A DNA stretch of 64,000 bases from an uncultured Pseudomonadales bacterium (GCA_938017975.1 CALIKQ010000035.1:1-64000); one strand, 5' to 3'; positions 17,907 through 27,121 are shown, counted from the first letter of the stretch. The notes: generated by a model not told the origin, from the letters alone. Translations and numbers: made by a program.

Positions 17907-19238
17907 ATGAATGGAAGGATGATGTCTTTGGTGGTCGCGACCTTTTGGCTACTCAATCAAGAAGCAGAGGCGGCTAATGCCGTCCGCGGCGAGGCTGAAC
18001 CTATCCCAGCGATTTCAAAGGCTGTGCAAGTGCAAATAGCACCTGCGGTTGAATTACTCGAAGAGGTCGTGAACATCAACAGCGGTACGATGAATCACGC
18101 AGGTGTTAGAAAGGTGGGAGAGGTCTTTGATCGGGAGCTCACCGCGATAGGATTTAAAACCGCTTGGCACTCAATGGAATCCGTTAACCGCGCGGGGCAT
18201 CTTTTTGCAGAGTATGGTCATGGTGGCGTCTGTCAGCTACTGATTGGCCATCTTGACACGGTCTTTGAAAAAGACAGTCCGTTCCAACGATACAGCCGCG
18301 ATGGCAACATCGCAGTAGGCCCGGGCGTCAATGACATGAAGGGTGGCGACGTGGTCATTGTGTCCGCGCTTAAAGTGCTCAAGGAGATCGGGGCTCTACA
18401 GCAAGGCCGCTACATTGTTGCTTTGATTGGCGATGAAGAAAAATCAGGCCAGCCCAAAAGTGTTAGTCGACATCATCTCATTGAAGCCGCCAAAGAGTGC
18501 GATGTTGCGCTGGGATTTGAGTATGCAGCGGGCCTGAACGCAGCGACAATAGCGCGTCGAGGCTCATCGGGCTGGATGCTTGAGGTCGATGGTGTGAGGG
18601 CGCACTCGTCGCGTATATTCAGCGATCAAGTTGGTAGTGGTGCGATCTTTGAAGCGGCGCGTATATTATCAACTTTTCATAACCAGCTCAGTGGCGAGCG
18701 TTATTTGACGTTTAACCCTGGGGTGATTATCGGTGGTACGGAAATCGATTACGATCCCGCGCAGAACGCCGGGCGGGTGTTCGGTAAAACCAATGTGGTG
18801 GCTCAGACACTGAGGGTTCAGGGCGGACTAAGGACTTTGAGTCGAAGTCAAGAGCTTGCTGCTAGAGCCCGCATGCGGGAAATCACATCGCAGGACAACC
18901 TGCCCCAGACAACGGCGCGTATCAGCTTTACCGATGGCTATCCTCCGATGGCACCCACCGCGGGCAATTTGGCGTTGCTGGAGATGCTCAGCGAGGCGAG
19001 TGAGGATTTAGGTTATGGGGCTGTTACGGCTTATGACCCCGGGCTTCGAGGTGCCGCTGACGTTTCATTCGTTGCAGAGTACGTCGATGCCATCGATGGC
19101 ATCGGTGCTGAAGGCCAAGGCGCGCATGCGCTTAACGAGCAGATCGATCTCTCGACGTTACCATTATTGATCGAGCGAGCTGCGCTTTTGATGTACCGTA
19201 TCGCTCGCCAAGATGCATGGCCGAAAAACAGTCACTAA
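17907..19238 (+). CDS. Exported M20-family zinc peptidase (glutamate-carboxypeptidase-like)
   Basis: A 443-residue di-zinc hydrolase of the CPG2/M20A type that cleaves C-terminal amino acids or acyl-amino bonds. A short hydrophobic N-terminus (about residues 5-23) looks like a signal peptide. Metal and catalytic residues are in place: IGHLDTVF (His115, Asp117), GVNDMKGG (Asp143), GDEEKSG (Glu177, Glu178) and the C-terminal GAHALNEQ histidine. The dimerisation domain lies in between. It lies 95 bases after the TonB receptor, but the intervening terminator suggests its own promoter. The neighbouring receptor suggests periplasmic processing of an imported peptide or folate-like conjugate (inference). 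It ends tail to tail with surE, sharing four bases. Confidence 0.87.
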   Translation: MNGRMMSLVVATFWLLNQEAEAANAVRGEAEPIPAISKAVQVQIAPAVELLEEVVNINSGTMNHAGVRKVGEVFDRELTAIGFKTAWHSMESVNRAGHLFAEYGHGGVCQLLIGHLDTVFEKDSPFQRYSRDGNIAVGPGVNDMKGGDVVIVSALKVLKEIGALQQGRYIVALIGDEEKSGQPKSVSRHHLIEAAKECDVALGFEYAAGLNAATIARRGSSGWMLEVDGVRAHSSRIFSDQVGSGAIFEAARILSTFHNQLSGERYLTFNPGVIIGGTEIDYDPAQNAGRVFGKTNVVAQTLRVQGGLRTLSRSQELAARARMREITSQDNLPQTTARISFTDGYPPMAPTAGNLALLEMLSEASEDLGYGAVTAYDPGLRGAADVSFVAEYVDAIDGIGAEGQGAHALNEQIDLSTLPLLIERAALLMYRIARQDAWPKNSH

Positions 19239-20080
19239 TCTTTGCCGCTTGGCGACAAGCCTGCTGATAAGTCGGTGACCCAAGACAGACCATTGATTGG
19301 ATTGGTCACCTCGTAACTCGGACCAAGCAAGGTCACGGAGATAAATCCTGATTGAAGTAGCGCTCGATCCGTATGGGCTTCGGTTTTCTCAATATTATAG
19401 CCGCTTCGCCAGAGACCAGATTCCGTTTCTGTAAATGTATTTGACATAATCGACGTGGGGGCAAGCGTTCCCGGCCGGACGCCTTTGGGCTCGGTCCCTG
19501 TTGGGAAATTGATGTTAAGGAACTGCCCATTCCGTAGCAGCCTCTTGTCGTCAACGATACTTGCAAGGAACGCTGAGGCCCAAACAAAGGTCTCCAGGGT
19601 GCTTGGAAATCCAGTTTGGGCTTCTGTCAGATCAATCGCAGCTGAGCTCGCAATCGCAGGAAATCCCATTTGCACAGCGGTAACTGCCGCTCCGACCGTG
19701 CCCGAAATCATGGCATCGAGCCCCGCGTTTTGCCCGAAATTAATACCCGAGACCACCAAGTCTGGGGGGTTGTCTTTGAGGATTTTGCCCAATCCAAATC
19801 TCACTGCGTCACCGGGTGTACCCGCAACCGACCAGACCTGATGATCGTGCGCTTCAAACGTGATCCCCTGAGCGCTGATGCTGGTACCAGTGCCGCTTTG
19901 ATTACTTTCAGGCGCGATCATATAGACATCGTGACCAGCTTTTATGAGTGCGGCTCGAAGCGATTGGATGCCAGGCGCCATGTAACCATCATCGTTGGTG
20001 AGCATAATCTTTAGGGGAGACGCTAAGGCGTCGTTCATTATCAACAACGCGGCAAAGAGTACCGACAAAAAATATTTCAT
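19235..20080 (-). CDS. surE: Exported SurE-family 5'(3')-nucleotidase
   Basis: A 281-residue SurE-family metal-dependent nucleoside monophosphatase. The metal ligands TNDDG (Asp30, Asp31), ESNQSG (Ser62) and SGINFGQNAG (Asn114) are all present, as is the SGTVGAA segment. Unlike the usual cytoplasmic SurE encoded beside pcm and rpoS, it has a 20-residue signal peptide (FLSVLFAALLIMNDALA) and is longer at the C-terminus. It probably acts in the periplasm, releasing phosphate from nucleotides or other phosphomonoesters. There is no pcm gene nearby. The gene symbol marks the family only; this is likely a secreted paralogue rather than the housekeeping SurE. Confidence 0.87.
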   Translation of the reverse strand: MKYFLSVLFAALLIMNDALASPLKIMLTNDDGYMAPGIQSLRAALIKAGHDVYMIAPESNQSGTGTSISAQGITFEAHDHQVWSVAGTPGDAVRFGLGKILKDNPPDLVVSGINFGQNAGLDAMISGTVGAAVTAVQMGFPAIASSAAIDLTEAQTGFPSTLETFVWASAFLASIVDDKRLLRNGQFLNINFPTGTEPKGVRPGTLAPTSIMSNTFTETESGLWRSGYNIEKTEAHTDRALLQSGFISVTLLGPSYEVTNPINGLSWVTDLSAGLSPSGKD

Positions 20081-20156
20081 TGGGGTTCCTGATTTTGGAT
20101 GGTTTTGGCGTATTCGGTATCAAGTATGGCATGATCATCGAGAAAAGGAGAAGATC

Positions 20157-20990
20157 ATGGATCCGTATGAAACGCTCACCCTAGAACAACAGGGCGCGGT
20201 TTGTTTTGTGACTATCGACAACCCGCCTGTCAATGTGATGACACCCAAGCTGTACCAAGAGCTGGTTGCAGTGACAGAACAGTTAGAGGCGGATGAGTCG
20301 CTCAAAGTTGTTGTCTTTCAAAGCGCCGATCCGGATTTTTTTATCGCTCATTTCGATGTTTCTACGATTTTGACCTTCCCGGCAGACACCCCGGCTGAGC
20401 GCGCAGAAACACTCTCGCCATTTCATCAAATGTGCGAGCGGGTTCGCACTATGCCCAAAGCGACTCTTGTGAAAATGGCCGGTCGCGCCGGAGGTGGGGG
20501 TAATGAGTTTGCCGCGTCCTGCGACATGCGGTTTGGCGTCAAAAATAAAACCATCATCAACCAAATGGAAGTGCCCCTCGGCATTTTGCCTGGTGGCTCT
20601 GGAACACAAAGGTTGCCGCGTTTAGTTGGACGAGGACGCGCTCTGGAGATTTGCCTTGGGGGAAACGACATCGATGCTGCAACATGCGAGCGGTGGGGTT
20701 ACCTGAACCGCATTTTTGATTCGACCCAGGAGATGAGTGAATTCGTGGATACACTTGCAGATCGAATCGCGAAATGGCCAAAAGAGGCGATCGCGCTCTG
20801 CAAAGCTTCGATTAACAATTCAGAGAAGCCCATTGAGGAAGGATTGCTGGAGGAAGCCTATCTGTTTCAACAAACCCTGCGCTTTGAGGGTGCCCAGACG
20901 AATATGCGGCGCGCTCTAGAACGCGGCCTTCAGACGCGTGAAGGCGAGAAGCAAATGGGTGAGCTCGCTGAGCGATTTGCTGAAGATTAA
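20157..20990 (+). CDS. Enoyl-CoA hydratase/isomerase family protein
   Basis: A 277-residue crotonase-fold protein that probably acts on an acyl-CoA by hydration, isomerisation or related enolate chemistry. The core motifs are the DNPPVNVM N-terminal strand, the oxyanion-hole segment KMAGRAGGGGNEFAASCDMR, and the MEVPLGILPGGSGTQRL segment with the usual second-Glu position. The first-Glu position of true hydratases is not clear, so activity is uncertain. The ATG at 20157 is preferred because AAGGAG lies upstream; an in-frame codon at 19995 would overlap surE. It is divergent from surE with about 75 bases between. The alpha/beta hydrolase gene follows nine bases after its stop, suggesting co-transcription. 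Confidence 0.88.
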   Translation: MDPYETLTLEQQGAVCFVTIDNPPVNVMTPKLYQELVAVTEQLEADESLKVVVFQSADPDFFIAHFDVSTILTFPADTPAERAETLSPFHQMCERVRTMPKATLVKMAGRAGGGGNEFAASCDMRFGVKNKTIINQMEVPLGILPGGSGTQRLPRLVGRGRALEICLGGNDIDAATCERWGYLNRIFDSTQEMSEFVDTLADRIAKWPKEAIALCKASINNSEKPIEEGLLEEAYLFQQTLRFEGAQTNMRRALERGLQTREGEKQMGELAERFAED

Positions 20991-20999
20991 CGGCCCTAC

Positions 21000-21881
21000 A
21001 TGTTAACTGCGTCAGAAATCCAAGTTCGAACCCTCGAAGAAATCAGTCGCAGGGTGCGTATCGAATGCGGCTTTGGTCAGCTGGAATTTCGCTGCTTTGG
21101 CGGTCCAGTCGACTCTGAAACGTTACTGCTTGTCCATGGTGGTTCGGGATCATGGCTACATTGGGTTCGCAACATTGATGTGTTGCGTCAGCATTTCAAG
21201 ATATGGACCGTTGACCTTCCTGGCTTGGGTGCTTCCGATGCGCTGCCAGAGGGCTACACCGCTCAGGATGCGGTAGCTGCCTTCGCTGAAGGTTGTCAAA
21301 ATCTGACAGAACTCTCAAGCTTTCATCTGGTCGCTTTTTCATGGGGTTGTGCCGTGTCTGCACAGGCTGCTCTCGTACTATCAGAAGTCGTTCGATCAAT
21401 TACTTTGATTGGACCGGCATCGATCGGTGACGTTTCTCGGGTCGGAGGGATGAAACCTTTGCTGCGACGCAAGCCCAACATGACAAAAGAGGAGACCGAC
21501 CACTTTCATCGCACCAATCTCGCGCACCTCATGATCTCGGATCCATCCAAAATCGATGCGTTGGCGTTGCACGTTCAGGCAGTTAACACGCGCCAAGCGC
21601 GATTTAAGAGTCCTAAATTTGCTAAAAACACCATGGTGTTGGATGCGGTGGCGCAGCTCTCCATGCCGATGCAGGTTATCTACGGGGATCTAGATGGCCC
21701 CGCACTTCCGGATGTTGCTTCCAAGCGGGCGCTGTTTTTGGCAGCGAATCCTAAGGTTGTTTTTGAATTAGTAGCAGGGGTGGGGCATTGGCTAGCTTTT
21801 GAGCAGCCTGATGTGTTTCATGGATTGATCGTCAACTGGATGCGGCGCATCAATCCAGCTAGCGGAAACCCACAGTCTTAA
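21000..21881 (+). CDS. Alpha/beta-fold hydrolase
   Basis: A 293-residue serine hydrolase. The oxyanion-hole segment LLVHGGSGSW is at residues 43-52. The nucleophile elbow is AFSWGCA with Ser114; the usual first Gly of GxSxG is Ala. The general base is His263 in GVGHWLAFE, and a likely acid Asp lies in YGDLDGP. Substrate is unknown; esters, lactones, C-C bonds and CoA thioesters are all possible. It starts nine bases after the enoyl-CoA hydratase stop with no strong ribosome site, consistent with translational coupling. It converges on the decarboxylase gene with a four-base stop overlap. Confidence 0.85.
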   Translation: MLTASEIQVRTLEEISRRVRIECGFGQLEFRCFGGPVDSETLLLVHGGSGSWLHWVRNIDVLRQHFKIWTVDLPGLGASDALPEGYTAQDAVAAFAEGCQNLTELSSFHLVAFSWGCAVSAQAALVLSEVVRSITLIGPASIGDVSRVGGMKPLLRRKPNMTKEETDHFHRTNLAHLMISDPSKIDALALHVQAVNTRQARFKSPKFAKNTMVLDAVAQLSMPMQVIYGDLDGPALPDVASKRALFLAANPKVVFELVAGVGHWLAFEQPDVFHGLIVNWMRRINPASGNPQS

Positions 21882-23269
21882 GATGCCCTCTCGGCAGCTT
21901 TTGCCATAATCGCAGCCAGGCGCGTGATATCTTTCGGTTCGGTTTGCCAATTGCAGATACTCACTCGAATTACGCGCTTGCCCTGCCATGTTGCACCGCT
22001 GAGCCAAACTTCTTTGGAGTCCTGAATCAAAGCAAGAGCGCGATCAGTTGCAACATCGTCTTTCAGGGCAAGCAGCACTTGGTTAAACCCATCCTCGTTT
22101 AGAATCTCGTATTCGCTGGTCTTTAGTAGTGACCTGAGCTGTTCAGCAAGATGATGGAAGTGCTCGACTAAGTCGCTGAGGCCCTGTCGTCCGAGAAATT
22201 TGAGCGTGGCCCACAGCTCGATTCCCCGCGCTCGGCGGGACATTTCGGGCGTTAGCATCATGCCGTCCCGGCCATGGTCTGTCACGAGGTAACTGGCTGA
22301 GGCGGTCAATGCGCGAGACAAAGCTTCTGGGCGTCGACACAGTACGATGCCTGAATCGTAGGGCACGTTAAGGGTTTTATGGGCATCAACCGAGCAAGAG
22401 TCAGCGAGGGCGATGCCACGAGTTAAATGTCGAAGTCTGCTGGACGCTGCAGCCCAGAGTCCAAAAGCACCATCGATGTGCACCCAAGCGCCAGCGGCCT
22501 GGGCTGCTGGGATGATCTGCTCAAAGTCATCGAATGCGCCGCTGCAAACCTGACCGGCTTGGAGGATGAGTACACTCTGAGCGTCTAATTGCGGCAAATT
22601 TTTTGGGTCGATCCGACCTTGGCCATCGGTTGCCAGCGAATGTATGTGTTCCTCACCAAATCCTAAAATTCGTAGCGCTTTCGGGATCGCAGAGTGCACT
22701 GAATCAGGCGCGAAAATTTTTAGCGGCGGTGCTCCAAATAGACCGCGCTGCTGGGTCGACCAGCCCACGCGTTCAAGGAGGGAGTCTCTGGCCGCGGTGA
22801 GGGCGCAAAGGCTCGCAACCGACGACCCGCTGACAAGACCTACCGCAGTCTCATCAGGAAATTCAAAGAGTTCGGTTAACCACTGAGCAACCAATCCCTC
22901 GAGCTTTGCGGCAATGGGTGACATCACCGCGAGCGCACTATTTTGATCCCAGGTATCGCTGATCCATCGGCTTGCTAATGCGATTGGTAAGGTGCCGCCA
23001 GTTACAAAGCCATAGTAATTAGGTCCGGTGGACGCGACGGTAGCGGCAGCGCCATCGATCTCAAGGGTGCTTAGTATCTCAAATGGGTCCGAGGGATACT
23101 CGGGCAGCGGTTCATCAAAATTTTTTAAGCGGTCCAAAATCGCTTGATTCGGAACCACCGGTTGGGCACTACGGGTTTTTAAGTAGCGCTCGGCTTGGTC
23201 GAGTGCAGCCGGCAGCAAAGAGCGATTGACGTCCAGCTTTGAGGCTGCGGTCAGCCATGAAAAGCGCAT
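21878..23269 (-). CDS. PLP-dependent group II amino-acid decarboxylase-like protein
   Basis: A roughly 463-residue fold-type I PLP enzyme of the glutamate/tyrosine/aromatic-amino-acid decarboxylase group. The Schiff-base lysine lies in SVDAHKTLN. The FGLW aromatic segment and the WVHIDGAFG segment, whose Asp contacts the PLP ring nitrogen, precede it. The substrate-phosphate-proximal GLVSGSSVASL lies near the N-terminal third. I chose the ATG at 23269 because of the AGGGGG upstream; a TTG at 23278 adds three residues. It would make an amine plus CO2 from an amino acid, but the substrate is not predictable. A Nudix gene lies upstream on the same strand. Confidence 0.87.
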   Translation of the reverse strand: MRFSWLTAASKLDVNRSLLPAALDQAERYLKTRSAQPVVPNQAILDRLKNFDEPLPEYPSDPFEILSTLEIDGAAATVASTGPNYYGFVTGGTLPIALASRWISDTWDQNSALAVMSPIAAKLEGLVAQWLTELFEFPDETAVGLVSGSSVASLCALTAARDSLLERVGWSTQQRGLFGAPPLKIFAPDSVHSAIPKALRILGFGEEHIHSLATDGQGRIDPKNLPQLDAQSVLILQAGQVCSGAFDDFEQIIPAAQAAGAWVHIDGAFGLWAAASSRLRHLTRGIALADSCSVDAHKTLNVPYDSGIVLCRRPEALSRALTASASYLVTDHGRDGMMLTPEMSRRARGIELWATLKFLGRQGLSDLVEHFHHLAEQLRSLLKTSEYEILNEDGFNQVLLALKDDVATDRALALIQDSKEVWLSGATWQGKRVIRVSICNWQTEPKDITRLAAIMAKAAERAS

Positions 23270-23358
23270 TAAGAACAACCCCCTGTAGCAATGTGAGGCG
23301 TGCCTGAGATTACAAAGCGTGAGCTATCAAATGGCTTTCGGTCGATCTCCTGGTGCAC

Positions 23359-24090
23359 CTAATAGTCCACAGCCGTATTCTCAAAACGAAAACCCGAAGG
23401 GTCTAGAACAAGACGGTGTCTGGAGCCTGGGGTTTCAACTTGACTGTGCTCGTAGCCCGCATCGCCTGACCACATTGCAACGCGAGTGCCGGCACCGTCC
23501 TTTGCGATTCGGGTTTCATAAATTCTCACGGGCTGCTCATGTAGCACGTCCATTAGTTTTTGGACTGGCTCATGCAGCGCAAGCTGGTATAACGTAATCC
23601 ACGTGGGTGGCGCGAGATCGATTTCTCCATCGGCATGCCGTTTTAGAGCATCTGAGGGCCTGATCCATTCGTGATTCTGGATTTCATAACCGTCAACGTC
23701 GATGAGTTGGTCGGCTTCAAGAATAGTTGCGAAAAACCAAGTCGCATATCGTCTTGGGGTGCCGGCAGGCGGCGTCCAATGGGCAAACCAAGCAAAATCC
23801 TGCTCAGAGACCTCGATACCAGTTTCCTCCTTGGTCTCGCGGACAGCGGCTCGATGCGCAGCTACATCGACGTCGCCATCGCTTGGGTAATCTTCCGGAT
23901 CGATTCGTCCGCCGGGGAAAACCCACATACCGCCAAAGTGCACTTTTGAGGTTCGATGCAGCATCAGTGTTTCAACGCCCTGCGCGCCGGCGCGTAAGAC
24001 GACGACGGTTGCGGCAGGGATTGCAGGCGTTTCCTCCTGATTCGGTTGGTCGGCGGTACCATAAATATCGTTGCGGTGTTGTTCGGTCAT
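23359..24090 (-). CDS. Nudix hydrolase (NUDT19/CoA-diphosphatase-like)
   Basis: A 243-residue Nudix protein. The Nudix box begins GGRIDPEDY and continues, after an insertion, as AAVRETKEETGIEV, with the catalytic REtKEETG core around residues 84-92. Inserted Nudix boxes and the following WTPPAGTPRRYATWFF segment are typical of the NUDT7/NUDT19 branch, which cleaves CoA or other nucleotide diphosphates. CoA or acyl-CoA turnover would fit the acyl-CoA genes around it, but the substrate is inference. It starts with ATG behind a GGAG site, 12 bases after the phosphonate-monoesterase-like gene, so both are probably on one transcript. Confidence 0.85.
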   Translation of the reverse strand: MTEQHRNDIYGTADQPNQEETPAIPAATVVVLRAGAQGVETLMLHRTSKVHFGGMWVFPGGRIDPEDYPSDGDVDVAAHRAAVRETKEETGIEVSEQDFAWFAHWTPPAGTPRRYATWFFATILEADQLIDVDGYEIQNHEWIRPSDALKRHADGEIDLAPPTWITLYQLALHEPVQKLMDVLHEQPVRIYETRIAKDGAGTRVAMWSGDAGYEHSQVETPGSRHRLVLDPSGFRFENTAVDY

Positions 24091-24102
24091 CGGAGAATGC
24101 TC

Positions 24103-25641
24103 CTAAGCGTTACTGTTGCGAGCGGCATAGCGAGGCGCCTCGCGAGTGACGACCCCATCTTCGGTTAGTGCCATGTGTGTCAGAGTTTGTTCGTCGTGGT
24201 TCATTCGCCAAGACAACATTTTTTGGGTAAAGCGCAACACCAGTGCTTGGTAATCTGGATCATCGGCTAAATTGTTAAGCTCTGAGGGATCTTTTTCCAG
24301 ATCAAAAAACAAAGGCGGTAGATTCATAAAGTGAACATACTTGTACCGCTCATCTCGAATGACGTTGAGCGTACATTGGTGAGGTGTCAGTCCCAGGCGC
24401 TGCTCGAGGGACTCTCCGTTGATCACATCTCGGAAGTCATACTCCCAATGTGCTTCGCTTCGCCAATAAGATGTTGGCTGCCCTGTTTCAATGAGAGGTA
24501 ACAGTGACTGACCGTCGCACTGCACAGGTACGCTGATGTCAAGCCAATCAAGTAGTGTCGGCATGATGTCGACATTCTCGGTAAATCGTTCGATCGGATC
24601 CGATGGAGCGCTAGTTGGCTTTAAGCCGGGAGCGTGAATAATCAGGGGAATATGGTAGGAGGCATCAAAGTAGCCCAACTTTCCAAGCAGATGATGATCA
24701 CCGATTTGCTCGCCATGATCAGAGGTAAAAATAATCAGCGTGTTGTCCCAGTGGCCCTCAGCTTTGAGGAAATCAAAAAGGCGCCCAAGATTTGCATCGA
24801 CTTCAGTCATCAGCCCAAAATAACTGCTCTTCAGTCGCGCAAGTTTACGATCATCTGCTGGCGCGACATAATGACGATTCGACAGCATTTCGCGGAGGAA
24901 AGGGTGCTGGGCGGCTTCGTCTTCGAGACTCTTGGCTCTGCGAAAATCTCCAAGAGACGCCGGATCATAAAGGCTGTTGAAAGGAGCAGGCGCGACCCAT
25001 GGCGGATGCGGCCTGAGTAGAGACAAGTGCACACAAAATGATCGATCTACATTTTTGATGTAGTCCATCACGGCATCTACCATGAAGGTCGTGTCATGAT
25101 CCTTGGCCGGAATTGCGAGGGCAGCAGGGTGTGGCAATCCGGTTTCATACTCTAAAGACTCCGATTTTTCGGTATACAGACGCCAATTGGGCTCAGGAAT
25201 CTCATAACCCTTAGCAGCAAGCCATTCCGCCCAGGCATCCGGAAAAGTTCCCATTTGTAATAGAGGTTTAATACCGGGAAGCGGCCCCTCGTAGCTGGTT
25301 AAGATGGGATCATCGGGTTCTAGGTGGCGAGGATCATTGGCGGTGTCTGTATAGCCAAAGAGCACCGGATCATAGCCTTTGCCTCGAACCTCGAGGGCCC
25401 AATTGGTGAAGCGGGCGTCCAGGGGTGTGCCATTGGTGCCTGAGCGATGATTCTGAAGATATTGACCGGTATGGAGGCTGGCTCTCGATGGGCCGCATGG
25501 GACCGCGTTGGCGTAATGGCGTTTAAATAAAACACCCTCGCGTGACAAGGCATCAAGATTGGGTGTCTGGACAAGATGTCCAAGGCGAGACAGGCAATCG
25601 CCGCGCCATTGATCAGCGGTAATGAAGAGAACGTTTTTCAT
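24103..25641 (-). CDS. Sulfatase-superfamily hydrolase, phosphonate monoester hydrolase-like
   Basis: A 512-residue alkaline-phosphatase-superfamily enzyme. The formylglycine motif is CGPSRASLHTG (Cys49), which must be oxidised by a formylglycine-generating enzyme not encoded here. Metal-binding parts include ITADQWRGD near residue 10 and FTSDHGEQIGDH. The segments around FGYTDTANDPR and the CGPSRA form resemble rhizobial and Burkholderia phosphonate monoester hydrolases/promiscuous arylsulfatases more than choline sulfatases. No signal peptide is seen, so it is likely cytosolic. I start it at the ATG before NVLFIT, the usual family start; an ATG at 25698 adds 19 residues. The divergent MFS gene may import its substrate. 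Confidence 0.86.
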   Translation of the reverse strand: MKNVLFITADQWRGDCLSRLGHLVQTPNLDALSREGVLFKRHYANAVPCGPSRASLHTGQYLQNHRSGTNGTPLDARFTNWALEVRGKGYDPVLFGYTDTANDPRHLEPDDPILTSYEGPLPGIKPLLQMGTFPDAWAEWLAAKGYEIPEPNWRLYTEKSESLEYETGLPHPAALAIPAKDHDTTFMVDAVMDYIKNVDRSFCVHLSLLRPHPPWVAPAPFNSLYDPASLGDFRRAKSLEDEAAQHPFLREMLSNRHYVAPADDRKLARLKSSYFGLMTEVDANLGRLFDFLKAEGHWDNTLIIFTSDHGEQIGDHHLLGKLGYFDASYHIPLIIHAPGLKPTSAPSDPIERFTENVDIMPTLLDWLDISVPVQCDGQSLLPLIETGQPTSYWRSEAHWEYDFRDVINGESLEQRLGLTPHQCTLNVIRDERYKYVHFMNLPPLFFDLEKDPSELNNLADDPDYQALVLRFTQKMLSWRMNHDEQTLTHMALTEDGVVTREAPRYAARNSNA

Positions 25642-25785
25642 GGTGAACACGGGCTTGGTTGCATGGAGTTCTGAGTATGCCACAACGGGTTTGGCCATGC
25701 TGGCGAGGCTTTGGTGTCTAACGTATCATGCGGTCCTGAATTTCACCTGATCATCGATTACGATTCAGCGGGCATTGGTACCCAT

Positions 25786-25790
25786 AGGAG
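25786..25790 (+). promoter_or_regulatory. Ribosome binding site fixing a TTG start
   Basis: AGGAG lies seven bases before the TTG at 25798. No ATG or GTG in that frame is close to a comparable site, so it decides the start of the MFS carrier. Confidence 0.75.
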
Positions 25791-25797
25791 ATTTTTT

Positions 25798-27045
25798 TTG
25801 CGGCGATACGGCTGGGTCATTTGGATATTCTCTACGTTGGGCTTTCTGTTCAGCGTGCCCGGACAAACAATGGGCATGGCGGTTTTCACGGACTACTTGA
25901 TCGATGCGCTGACGTTATCGAGAACAGAACTTTCCATCGCCTACCTGGTGGGAACTTTGCTCTCAGCCCTTTGCCTGCCGAGGGCAGGACGTCTTTTCGA
26001 TCAGCACGGGGGCCGGATTATGATGGCCGGATCGAGCGTTCTGCTAGCCCTGATGCTTCTTTATATTACTCAAGTTCCCAATTTGCAGGAGCTCGTTGGC
26101 GGTTCCGTTGCCGCTGGGTGGTGCTTGATCTTGTTGGGTTATTTTGGCGTTCGGTTTTTAGGACAGGGAGTTCTGACCAGTGCGTCTAGAAACATCCTAC
26201 TGATCTGGTTCGTTAAGCGTCGAGGTCTGGTCAGTGGGCTTCGCGGCATTTTTGTGTCTCTTGGTTTTGCGCTGGCGCCCTTGCTTATTGCGATGTTGAT
26301 TGCCACGCGAGGATGGCAGGGTGCCCTCTGGGCCATGGCCTCGGGCTTGCTGCTTTTTGGCATCCTGTCGTGGATTTTTGTTCGCAGCTCACCTGAATCG
26401 TCCGTTGTTTCAAGCAAAAAGCGTACAGAACTTGAGGAAACATCCCAACAGGGCCAGACCTTAGCAGAGGTTAAGCGTTCAAGCCTTTTTTGGCTTTATG
26501 CGAGCAGCCTTTCGATACACGCGCTTTTCGGTACGGCTCTGACCTTTCATATTGTTTCTATTTTTGAACAAGCCGGTCGAAGTTCTGCCGAGGCCTTCGC
26601 CTATTTTCTGCCAGCAGCTGTGTGCTCAACAGCGGTGAACTTGATCGGCGGTTATTGGGCCGACACGCGACCTCTGAAGCCCTTTTTGATAGCCATGCTT
26701 GGGAGTTTTCTGTTTGGTGCCGGTGGCCTCGTCATGCTCGAAGCAAACGCAGGATACTGGTCACTGGCCATTGGTTTTGGTTGTGGCGGCGGTCTATGGG
26801 GTGTGATTTCAAACTTGGCATTTGTACGTTATTTTGGAACTCGTCACCTTGGTGAAGTCAGTGGTCTCAATACTGCTCTGACGGTGTCAGCCAGTGCAGT
26901 GGGGCCAGCGGTATTTAGCCTCGGTCTAGACGGATGGGGCAGCTATCATGTGCCGATTTATGTTTGCATGCTGGTTTTGACGGGTCTTTTGGTTTGGGCA
27001 TCGGTTCAACCTGCCCCTGAATCAGTCCATCAATCATCGCGCTAA
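25798..27045 (+). CDS. MFS transporter (monocarboxylate/oxalate-formate antiporter type)
   Basis: A 415-residue integral membrane carrier with twelve predicted helices. The first helix is RRYGWVIWIFSTLGFLFS. Motif A-like GRLFDQHGGR links helices 2 and 3, and an acidic/basic cytoplasmic loop lies near residue 200. The overall pattern fits MCT- or oxalate:formate-type organic-anion carriers. The likely start is an unusual TTG at 25798 with AGGAG seven bases upstream, so the protein begins directly at helix 1. It is divergent from the phosphonate-monoesterase-like gene with about 155 bases between, suggesting a shared control region and possibly a shared substrate, which is inference. Confidence 0.87.
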   Translation: MRRYGWVIWIFSTLGFLFSVPGQTMGMAVFTDYLIDALTLSRTELSIAYLVGTLLSALCLPRAGRLFDQHGGRIMMAGSSVLLALMLLYITQVPNLQELVGGSVAAGWCLILLGYFGVRFLGQGVLTSASRNILLIWFVKRRGLVSGLRGIFVSLGFALAPLLIAMLIATRGWQGALWAMASGLLLFGILSWIFVRSSPESSVVSSKKRTELEETSQQGQTLAEVKRSSLFWLYASSLSIHALFGTALTFHIVSIFEQAGRSSAEAFAYFLPAAVCSTAVNLIGGYWADTRPLKPFLIAMLGSFLFGAGGLVMLEANAGYWSLAIGFGCGGGLWGVISNLAFVRYFGTRHLGEVSGLNTALTVSASAVGPAVFSLGLDGWGSYHVPIYVCMLVLTGLLVWASVQPAPESVHQSSR

Positions 27046-27121
27046 TTTTGAATCTACCGCTGATAGTGGATCAACTGGCGAACGCTTCCAAGTTGAAAGC
27101 ATTGCACCACAAGAGATTGCT

